From: a virus
Strand: one strand, 5' to 3'
Virus record (IMG/VR): IMGVR_UViG_3300030012_002147
Span: 1-34,530 of that record
DNA: 34,530 bases
Part shown: in pieces, positions 28,849-34,530 of the stretch
Position numbering within the stretch: position 1 is the stretch's first letter
How the letters are laid out: the number at the start of each line of letters is the position of its first letter
Program-made: the position numbers and the translations under genes
The notes under the pieces: model-generated
Told to the model about the DNA's origin: nothing
The model's input: the letters and a program-made list of their open reading frames with translations, nothing else
Database searches by the model: none

Positions 28849-29530
28849 TAGTAGAGAAAAAGAAGGTTCTAAGTTAGTGAAACTAGTTGAAGAACGGGCA
28901 AGAATTCTAAACATACCAACGGAAAAGAAGTGGTTAGAAATAGGAGATTATGTCTTTTCTGACGTATGTTTTGAAGCAAAATCTGTTGTAGATTTTATTG
29001 GGTCTGTAATGTCTAAAAGACTTTGGACTCAATTAGATAATATGGATAGGCATTACAAGAACAATGTTGTAATTATCTATGGAGATTTATCGGAAGGAAT
29101 ATACAATATTATTGAACACAGTAAAAGTAAATTACCTATCGCTTCTAGAAAGATTATGTTATCAAATAAATTTCTAGGAGCAATAGGTAGAATTGTATTA
29201 GACACAGATATAAAACCCTTTTGGGTAAAGAGCGAAGATGAAGCATCATTGATAATTACAGCGATTTGTAAAATGCAACCAATAGAAAGAGAAGTTATAA
29301 GACCACAAGTATTTAAGAGAATAAGCACCGACGATTTAAGACTTGATATTTTAACTAGCATCAAAGGCGTATCCTATAAAAAAGCAAAGGTATTAATTGA
29401 TACCTTTGGGTCTGTTATGGAAATAGGAGAACAAACTAGTTTTGACATACAGAAACTAGATGGGTTTGGAAAGGTATTAGCAGACAGAATACTTAATGTA
29501 TTAAATTCAGAAGATAAGGTGAAACTATGA
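28835..29530 (+). CDS. XPF/ERCC4-type structure-specific nuclease with HhH domain
   Basis: The protein has 231 residues. ATG 28835 overlaps the primase end by 14 bases. The ERCC4 nuclease core reads IIDSREK, EIGDYVFSDVCFEAKSVVDF (Asp38, Glu47, Lys49; FEAK in place of the common VERK) and KRLWTQLDNM. The C-terminal region (about 165-225) holds two helix-hairpin-helix motifs (LTSIKGVSYKKAKVLIDTFG and LDGFGKVLADRIL). It matches archaeal XPF/Hef nucleases without the helicase part. These enzymes cut flaps and fork structures and often bind PCNA. No PIP box is seen at its end. Confidence 0.92.
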   Translation: MLIIDSREKEGSKLVKLVEERARILNIPTEKKWLEIGDYVFSDVCFEAKSVVDFIGSVMSKRLWTQLDNMDRHYKNNVVIIYGDLSEGIYNIIEHSKSKLPIASRKIMLSNKFLGAIGRIVLDTDIKPFWVKSEDEASLIITAICKMQPIEREVIRPQVFKRISTDDLRLDILTSIKGVSYKKAKVLIDTFGSVMEIGEQTSFDIQKLDGFGKVLADRILNVLNSEDKVKL

Positions 29531-31026
29531 TAGATGAATATGAAATGAATGAAGAAGATTACTATGCTCAATTTACAGAAGAAATGAGCGTAATCAAAAC
29601 GGAACTACCCGCTATTATGAAAGCATGGGCAAATACAGCAACTAGTTATTCAAAATATAATGATACTCCTGCATCATTAATGTTTTTTAATTTACTTAGT
29701 TCAGTATGTAAAGACTTTGTGCATATTCCTGATGGTGATTTATCAGATGATATTAGAATTCATTTGTGTTGGATTCAAACATCAGGTACAGGTAAATCTA
29801 CAATGTGGAGATTTGTTGGGCCTATTGCAAAATCTCTATACAAAAAAATTAATGAAACAGGGAAACACCCTCCAACTCTAATAAGTAATGGACAGATAAT
29901 GGACACAAACTTTGATATATTTTCTCTCGTTGATTATACTGATGCTGCTTTAATTGGCTATATGGATAAGAAACTCATTAAGAATGATGAAGATGCAGAA
30001 CTTCATGGTGGTGAAATTGGCGATGCCTATTTTGAAAGAGTAGCAGGTGCTTTAGAAGGAAGTGGTTTGGCTCATTGGGATGAGTTTGAGTATTCTGGAG
30101 TATTTAAAGAAAGCCAACACAAATCAAGTTCTATTGTTTATTTAAATACACTAATGAATTCATTAACTGGAGAGTCGTGGGAAATAACAAAGCAATTAAA
30201 AGAAGGTGGGCAGATAACTTGCTATTGTCAAAGGACAGTAGTATCAATGACATACCCTCCGAGAAATCTTCAAGAGATTATGGCTACAACAGGTGTTTTA
30301 CCAAGAATGGTCATGTATGTCCATGATGTTCCTTCTTTTATCCAAGATAAAATCAGAAGAGAATTGATTGGTCAGTTTGGGATTATTACTGAAAGAAAGG
30401 AACCTCCGACAGAAAGATTTGCTAATAACTTATTTGAGATATACAATCTTGTAAAAGAAAGATTTGTTGAAGTAGGTTGTGACCCTCTTAAAACTATGAC
30501 TTATACTCAAGATGCTAGAGATAGATTGTTATATGAGTATGATAAGATGGATAGGTATATCAAAGATGCTAGGCAAGAAGTAAAAGAAATCCTTGATGTA
30601 TTCATTACTAGATTGAATCAAAATCTCAAAAAGATGGCAGTTTTATGCTCTATTGCTCAATCTAGAAGCATTAAAGATAAGGATAAGAGATTCATTGTTA
30701 CGGGTAAAAACGTCGAACAAGCGGGACAGATTGCCGAAAAGTGTTATATAACCCTTGTCGCATGGCTTGAACGTAGCCTCCGTGTCCGTCGAACTTCGGT
30801 TACTGAAAAGTCAATGTTAAGCACATTTAAGACTGTTTATGTTGCTATGGAAAAAGATGAAGACGGATTCATAAGTAAAAAAGATTTCTTATCAGAAGTG
30901 AAAAGAGAAAGCAAGAAAAGTCAGGCTAGTGTTTACAACTACTTCAAATCAATTGAAAACCTATTTGAAATAGAAAAACAAGGCCGAGCAGTATTTATTA
31001 AATTTAAAGGAGAGGAAAAGAAATGA
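29527..31026 (+). CDS. AAA+ ATPase, probable replicative helicase (MCM-like or DUF3987-like)
   Basis: The protein has 499 residues and starts in an ATGA overlap. The ATPase core has IQTSGTGKSTMWR (Walker A, Lys90), LAHWDEFEY (Walker B, Asp185-Glu186), QRTVVSMTYPPRNLQEI as sensor region and TGVLPRMVMYV (Arg260) in arginine-finger position. The WDEFE and LPR segments recall MCM (DEFDKM, SRFDL), and the spacing also fits DUF3987-type helicase domains of phages. The C-terminal 70 residues look like a winged helix (DGFISKKDFLSEVKRESKKS), as in MCM. No cellular MCM N-terminal domain is present. It lies directly after primase and XPF, supporting the replicative helicase role. Confidence 0.75.
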   Translation: MIDEYEMNEEDYYAQFTEEMSVIKTELPAIMKAWANTATSYSKYNDTPASLMFFNLLSSVCKDFVHIPDGDLSDDIRIHLCWIQTSGTGKSTMWRFVGPIAKSLYKKINETGKHPPTLISNGQIMDTNFDIFSLVDYTDAALIGYMDKKLIKNDEDAELHGGEIGDAYFERVAGALEGSGLAHWDEFEYSGVFKESQHKSSSIVYLNTLMNSLTGESWEITKQLKEGGQITCYCQRTVVSMTYPPRNLQEIMATTGVLPRMVMYVHDVPSFIQDKIRRELIGQFGIITERKEPPTERFANNLFEIYNLVKERFVEVGCDPLKTMTYTQDARDRLLYEYDKMDRYIKDARQEVKEILDVFITRLNQNLKKMAVLCSIAQSRSIKDKDKRFIVTGKNVEQAGQIAEKCYITLVAWLERSLRVRRTSVTEKSMLSTFKTVYVAMEKDEDGFISKKDFLSEVKRESKKSQASVYNYFKSIENLFEIEKQGRAVFIKFKGEEKK

Positions 31027-31247
31027 AATGGGAAAATACATACCTAGTGTTTGAAGTATCAAAAGGGCCAAAAGTAATCATAGAATCATTAGATACATAT
31101 GGTGCTGATGGTTGGGAATGTTGTTCTATGCTAACAGTAGCGGGAAGTAACATTGTTTGCTTCTTAAAGCGAAGAATTGACGATGATGAAGAACCCGAAG
31201 TAGATAAGGAAACAGAAAAGATTTCTAAACTTTGGTCGCAGGATTGA
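31023..31247 (+). CDS. DUF4177-like small protein (74 aa)
   Basis: It starts ATGA-coupled to the helicase gene. WENTYLVFEV, then ESLDTYGADGWECCSMLTVAG and IVCFLKRR fit the DUF4177 pattern ('ln..g.eGWElv.......f.l.R'), a small beta-alpha-beta domain common in phages. The acidic tail may be disordered. The molecular role of DUF4177 is unknown. Confidence 0.65.
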   Translation: MKWENTYLVFEVSKGPKVIIESLDTYGADGWECCSMLTVAGSNIVCFLKRRIDDDEEPEVDKETEKISKLWSQD

Positions 31248-31252
31248 GATAA

Positions 31253-31846
31253 ATGTCAGTAATGGCTCTCGATATTGAAACAAAGAATATGTCGTATGAC
31301 ATAGGCGGTTTTGGTAATACTCATATGTTTCAAGTATCAACCGTTGCTACATGGGATGGAAATACTGGAACTGTTTATGTTGATGAACCCGTTGATTCTT
31401 TTGCTAAATCTGGTCATATTGTAAAGTCTTTAAGAGAACTAAAGTATGATTTAGATGAGCATTTTCAGAAAGGTGGATTATTATTAGGACATAATATTGC
31501 CGCATTTGATTTGCCTATTCTAAAGGACTCTATGGATATTTATTGTATTAAGCAATATCTAGAAGATAAAAGATATATTGATACTAGTAGAATCTTAACT
31601 AAAGAACATGGTGAAAGATTCCCATTGAGTAACTTAGTTAAATGCACAATGAATGATTTTAAACTCATGGATAGTGCTGATGCTCCTAAGTTATGGAAGG
31701 CTGGTCAATATGATGAAGTTGTTGAGTATTGTATGAAAGATACTCAGTTAGTTTATGACCTTTGGAAGTATGGTCAAGATAATGGGATTGTCAAAGCATT
31801 TTCTGTAGATAAAGAAAAGTTTGTAGAATTAGAGGTGAAATGGTAA
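31253..31846 (+). CDS. DEDD-family 3'-5' exonuclease (RNase H fold)
   Basis: The protein has 197 residues. ATG 31253 or ATG 31262 follows GATTGAGATAA. The RNase H-like exonuclease motifs are in order: MALDIETKN (Asp7, Glu9), LLLGHNIAAFDLPIL (second Asp near residue 89) and EVVEYCMKDTQLVYDLW (third motif, YxxxD type). It is a standalone exonuclease domain similar to the proofreading domain of DNA polymerases and to phage predicted exonucleases. It could trim DNA ends or RNA. It stops TAATG-coupled to the small membrane protein. Confidence 0.85.
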   Translation: MSVMALDIETKNMSYDIGGFGNTHMFQVSTVATWDGNTGTVYVDEPVDSFAKSGHIVKSLRELKYDLDEHFQKGGLLLGHNIAAFDLPILKDSMDIYCIKQYLEDKRYIDTSRILTKEHGERFPLSNLVKCTMNDFKLMDSADAPKLWKAGQYDEVVEYCMKDTQLVYDLWKYGQDNGIVKAFSVDKEKFVELEVKW

Positions 31847-31995
31847 TGGAAGGCTGGGATTGGTTCTTTCTTCTTGTTTTCTTAACAGTTCTCTTATTGC
31901 TTTTCTTTGCCGCTTTCGGTGGAACTAATATCACCGATGATAGCGTCGAAGATTACATGAGAAGATTGATGAGAAACAAGGAAGATGGACAGTAA
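31846..31995 (+). CDS. Small membrane protein (49 aa)
   Basis: ATG 31846 overlaps the previous stop (TAATG) after AGAGGTGAAATGG. The start EGWDW is followed by a strongly hydrophobic segment (FFLLVFLTVLLLLFFAAFGG, residues 7-26) and a charged C-terminal half with VEDYMRRLMRNKEDGQ. It is a clear single-pass membrane protein, with the charged half probably in the cytoplasm. Its role could be membrane remodelling or lysis; nothing distinguishes these. Confidence 0.62.
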   Translation: MEGWDWFFLLVFLTVLLLLFFAAFGGTNITDDSVEDYMRRLMRNKEDGQ

Positions 31996-32138
31996 TGGGA
32001 TTGAAACAACAATGCCCGTATTGTGGCAATAAGACGTTAGCGAAGCGTTTATTGGGTTTTTATGTAGGTTCTCCCGAACAGGTTAAGTTGTGGGAATGTC
32101 GGGAATGTCAGAAAATTTGGTCAATTAAGACTATTTGA
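31995..32138 (+). CDS. Small zinc-ribbon protein (47 aa)
   Basis: It starts in a TAATG overlap. Two knuckles, CPYCGNK and CRECQKIW, are spaced about 25 residues apart as in zinc ribbons of the TFIIS/TFB kind. The whole protein is little more than this ribbon. It could contact nucleic acid or RNA polymerase. It is the last + strand gene, ending 1 base before the terminator stem. Confidence 0.6.
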   Translation: MGLKQQCPYCGNKTLAKRLLGFYVGSPEQVKLWECRECQKIWSIKTI

Positions 32139-32177
32139 GGGGAGGTGGCTCTTTTGGGTCGCCTCCCCTCTTTTTTT
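32139..32177 (+). terminator. Intrinsic hairpin terminator at the convergent junction
   Basis: GGGGAGGTGG (32139-32148) pairs with TCGCCTCCCC (32159-32168), including two G-T pairs, and is followed by the T-rich tract TCTTTTTTT (32169-32177). It ends the + strand transcript just before genes on the opposite strand begin. The reverse direction lacks a good U-tract. Confidence 0.83.
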
Positions 32178-32189
32178 GGCTTTTGAAAT

Positions 32190-32273
32190 TTACCATTTTT
32201 CATCAATTGTTGCAAGCCATGTAGATAGAAAACCTACAACAAAGGCTATTATAGCCAATAAAATTAATTGCAT
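32190..32273 (-). CDS. Small membrane peptide downstream of the tail fiber (27 aa)
   Basis: On the - strand the tail fiber gene stops with TAA, one base follows, and ATG (32273) begins this ORF, giving TAATATG. The same junction occurs between the two upstream tail genes. The peptide is almost all membrane helix (LILLAIIAFVVGFLSTWLAT) with a short acidic end (DEKW). Its place after tail genes suggests a holin-like or envelope role, but it is very small and this is a guess. Confidence 0.45.
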   Translation of the reverse strand: MQLILLAIIAFVVGFLSTWLATIDEKW

Positions 32274-32274
32274 A

Positions 32275-33660
32275 TTAAGGGCTTATAATATAATAAGAAT
32301 TTTGCAATGGTGCTGGATTACCGTCAGAAACCGCATGAACAACAACAGTATCGCCAACAGGTAAATCTATTTGGTCAGGGGTATTTACCAAACGATGAGT
32401 TGTTAAAGAAGTTCCCGAAAGAGAAGGAACAAAATCAATCTTACCTGCACCAAGAACAGTAATCACAGTAGGAGCAGTTCCTAAATTTCTTATGGTAAAG
32501 ACTGAATTAGCAACTGTATTTGGTGGCGGTAAAGTAAAGGCATTACCCGTAGCATCATGAATATAAATAATACTTGTTGTAAATGAAGGAACAGTGGGAA
32601 CACCACCACCAAGAGTTCCACTAAACGCTTCACCTCTATTAAACATTAAACCATTAGTTGTTAAAGCAGTAGTAGCAGTAATAGTATCTCCAATTACTGC
32701 CGAAGTTGCAGTAACATTGGTGGAAACGGTGTTTCCTGCAATTTCAAGTTTATTACTAGGACTGGCTGTTCCTATTCCAACATTACCATTACCATCAATT
32801 CTCATTATTTCATTTAATGGTTGATTAAACAAATCTAATGGCCCCTTTGTTTTAAAAGCAATATAACCTTCATAGTTATTGCTGTTAGCACCTGCCATCG
32901 CTATTTCAGATAAAGAAGTAGTGCTTCCGCTATTTCTTAATTTAATAAGTCGTTCTGTTGTTCTACTTGTGGTAGTTAAAGAAATATTGCCATCTTCAAC
33001 ATCTAATCTTTCATCAGCAGTAACATTTTGATTAAGTCGAATACCTACATTTCCTGTTGAACCATCAATGCGCAATACTTCAGTTGATGCACCACCATCA
33101 TTAACTTTTAAAACAATATCTTTATCTTGTTCTTTTGCTTCTATTACTACATCACCTGCACTACTAGTAATAGAAAGACTTTCAGTATAACCAGAATCAT
33201 CTCTACCAACACTTAAACTATTTTCAGTTTTATTTACAGTAAGATATTGAATACCTACATTTGCAGTTCCATTATGAGTAATAACTGCAATAATAGTATC
33301 TCCTGTTGCATATTCAGCCACTTTATCTACCGCAGTAGGGTTTTTTATTTGTAAAACAGGAGCAGTAGCGTGGTTGTTTGCAACTAACAAATGGTAGCCA
33401 TTTGTATATGTTGAACTTAAAGTTAAATTATTTACACCCGCAACAGCAATTCTTTTACCATCACGAAAAATAACTCCTGCACCAACATCAATCTGCGTTG
33501 CACTATCAATAGTAATATCAAAACCACTAATTGCATAGTTTTGTCCTAAACCATCTGAAAGGGCTTTAATAATTCCAGTATGGGGAAAATCTACACCATC
33601 TTCTATTTGATTAGGTGTTCCATGTGTGCTTTGTCCATAAAAGTTCGGATTACTTACCAT
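32275..33660 (-). CDS. Tail fiber-like structural protein (461 aa)
   Basis: ATG 33660 is chosen because GGAGG lies 9 bases upstream; a TTG three codons earlier is adjacent to that site and unlikely. The N-terminus has conserved phage-fiber features (NPNFYGQ, GIIKALSDGLGQNYAISGF). The body is Thr/Ser/Asn-rich beta structure with repeats of the form LRIDGSTGNVGI and MRIDGNGNVGIGTASPSNKL. Such GNVGIGT repeats are typical of trimeric fibers and tail spikes. No S74 chaperone peptidase domain is seen at the C-terminus. It probably contacts the host surface. Confidence 0.83.
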   Translation of the reverse strand: MVSNPNFYGQSTHGTPNQIEDGVDFPHTGIIKALSDGLGQNYAISGFDITIDSATQIDVGAGVIFRDGKRIAVAGVNNLTLSSTYTNGYHLLVANNHATAPVLQIKNPTAVDKVAEYATGDTIIAVITHNGTANVGIQYLTVNKTENSLSVGRDDSGYTESLSITSSAGDVVIEAKEQDKDIVLKVNDGGASTEVLRIDGSTGNVGIRLNQNVTADERLDVEDGNISLTTTSRTTERLIKLRNSGSTTSLSEIAMAGANSNNYEGYIAFKTKGPLDLFNQPLNEIMRIDGNGNVGIGTASPSNKLEIAGNTVSTNVTATSAVIGDTITATTALTTNGLMFNRGEAFSGTLGGGVPTVPSFTTSIIYIHDATGNAFTLPPPNTVANSVFTIRNLGTAPTVITVLGAGKIDFVPSLSGTSLTTHRLVNTPDQIDLPVGDTVVVHAVSDGNPAPLQNSYYIISP

Positions 33661-33661
33661 A

Positions 33662-34000
33662 TTACTCAACCTCCAACAAAATAAACAGTTCTAATGTTTC
33701 TGTTGTGGAAAACGGACCAACTCCATCAAAATTGGTTCTATATACCATATCGCTCCCATCAAATAGGCCGACTTCACGAATTACCTTTCCTTGAATACTA
33801 CTTCCTGATATAGATACTTTTACTTCAAGGACATTTAAATCTGATTTTGTAATAATAATAGATGGAGTAACGCTTAAGGGAACATCTAAATCATTAGCCG
33901 TAGGGTTAGTGCTATTACCCCCTAAACCAATTTTAGCACTATCAAATAAATTATCTTTAATGTGAGTAGCGATTAATGTTTTTAATTTATCTGTAATCAT
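33662..34000 (-). CDS. Tail/baseplate-associated protein (112 aa)
   Basis: It starts in an ATGA overlap with the upstream gene and stops one base before the fiber gene. The C-terminal part, VIREVGLFDGSDMVYRTNFD, resembles the 'EiGLfd...g.l..r..f' strand pattern of phage tail-fiber assembly and baseplate-edge proteins. The N-terminus is helical and the rest beta-rich. It lies directly between a baseplate-like protein and the fiber, which supports a connecting role. Confidence 0.63.
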   Translation of the reverse strand: MITDKLKTLIATHIKDNLFDSAKIGLGGNSTNPTANDLDVPLSVTPSIIITKSDLNVLEVKVSISGSSIQGKVIREVGLFDGSDMVYRTNFDGVGPFSTTETLELFILLEVE

Positions 34001-34530
34001 GCTAAATCTTCCTCCAATAAATCAGTAATGGTAATCGTTGCTCCGCCAGTAAATCCTAATTTGGCAGTAAATCCAAGTGCAGTACCAAAGCCAAGAGTCC
34101 TTCCACCCGATGCTTCTCTCTTACGCACCAACAATTTAAGTTCTTTGGTGTTGAGGGTGTTTAAGAAATTAAATGATACTTCGTTAGAAGTTAAATCCGC
34201 ACTTCTTAATGCAGACTTTGTTTCTTTACTAGCAATTAATAATTCTGAGAAAATATCGGATAAGTCCTTCGTATATCTTCCTAATTGTAATTTAATAAAA
34301 CCAGTTAGTTGATGTTCCATCTCCAAAACAATAAATTCTCCAGTTTCTATATTCTCTCTGGGAAGTGAAACAGTTACAATATCACCAACTCTTAATTGAT
34401 TGATTCCTTTATTCTGCATCGTAAAGGACAACTTTTGATTAAATCTTGAATGTATTCTAAGTAGTTTGGTTGCTCTTTTATCTACTTCTTCTTGTGTAAG
34501 TAATGTGCCATCAACTACTTCCAATGTTTT
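33997..34530 (-). CDS. Baseplate/tail protein, C-terminal part (5' truncated by window edge)
   Basis: The frame stays open to the window end, so the gene starts outside; a TTG at 34524 is not taken as the start. RVGDIVTVSLPRENIETGEF and VLEMEHQLTGFIKLQLGRYT fit the end of phage baseplate hub or tail proteins (gpD/gp27-like, 'GD.V.v.....g.f.v....h......t.l.lg'). A Gly/Thr-rich C-terminus follows (GGRTLGFGTALGFTAKLGFT), which may fold late or pack against neighbours. It shows that structural genes continue past the right edge. Confidence 0.65.
   Translation of the reverse strand, partial: KTLEVVDGTLLTQEEVDKRATKLLRIHSRFNQKLSFTMQNKGINQLRVGDIVTVSLPRENIETGEFIVLEMEHQLTGFIKLQLGRYTKDLSDIFSELLIASKETKSALRSADLTSNEVSFNFLNTLNTKELKLLVRKREASGGRTLGFGTALGFTAKLGFTGGATITITDLLEEDLA

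Noticed and set aside
32594-32824. Forward ORFs inside the tail fiber region (also 34028-34312)
   Set aside because: They are antisense to clear tail genes and low-complexity Pro/Val/Leu-rich, as expected for shadows of Gly/Thr-rich repeats.
1-34530. CRISPR arrays, insertion sequences, integrase or attachment sites
   Set aside because: No regularly spaced repeats, terminal inverted repeats, transposase or integrase motifs were seen on either strand.

Overview
The window is a gene-dense, AT-rich stretch of a double-stranded DNA virus genome, almost certainly an archaeal virus with a head-and-tail particle. The archaeal assignment rests on a TFB transcription factor (7458-8318), a PCNA clamp (21690-22457), an RFC small subunit with an RFC-large-like partner (17050-19287), family B DNA polymerase, an archaeo-eukaryotic primase with a PriL-type cysteine domain, an ATP-dependent ligase and an XPF/ERCC4 nuclease. 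The gene set, base composition and tailed-virus genes resemble the marine 'magroviruses' attributed to Marine Group II Euryarchaeota. That placement is an inference from gene content and was not tested by any search.

Layout. Positions 1-32138 are all on the + strand and packed with ATGA, GTGA, TTGA or TAATG overlaps. Ribosome sites are GGAGG or GGTGAT, both complementary to the archaeal 16S tail. Section by section: (a) 1-3387 holds small accessory genes, a MazG-like end, a structured non-coding stretch (340-551), a tRNA-Arg(UCU) and a ThiS/ubiquitin-like protein, closed by a strong hairpin terminator (3421-3461). (b) 3476-12233 holds a class II ribonucleotide reductase, a 415-residue unknown, TFB, an E1/ThiF-like enzyme, a Lys-rich zinc/coiled-coil protein, a JAMM metalloprotease, a GroES-like protein and GroEL. 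(c) 12236-16652 holds small unknowns, DNA ligase and a histone-fold protein. (d) 16649-22457 holds a LAGLIDADG-like protein, the RFC pair, a probable SSB, a RecA/Sak4-like ATPase and PCNA. (e) 22459-26299 holds a DNA polymerase split into two genes by a 1.3-kb insert with an HNH endonuclease and four small ORFs. (f) 26301-32138 holds a Cas4-like nuclease, primase, XPF nuclease, replicative helicase, a DEDD exonuclease and small membrane/zinc proteins, closed by a second terminator (32139-32177). Positions 32190-34530 are on the - strand and hold tail/baseplate genes, so two transcription units converge at about 32.18 kb.

How it works together. The virus carries a nearly complete replisome: helicase, primase, split PolB, clamp, clamp loader, SSB, ligase and recombination nucleases. 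It also has its own dNTP supply (class II RNR, MazG-like enzyme) and a TFB that could redirect host RNA polymerase.

The most striking feature is a possible ubiquitin-like (SAMP-like) pathway. Its parts are a 68-residue beta-grasp protein ending in Gly-Gly-Ser-Tyr, an E1/ThiF adenylating enzyme and a JAMM protease that could trim the two-residue tail. The latter two sit just upstream of a group I chaperonin pair. Other points of interest are a PolB motif C that reads HTDS instead of DTDS, a zinc-ribbon insert in the polymerase thumb, PIP boxes on PolB and the RFC-large-like protein, and a viral histone-fold protein. No CRISPR array, insertion sequence or attachment site was seen, and no promoter could be assigned with confidence.
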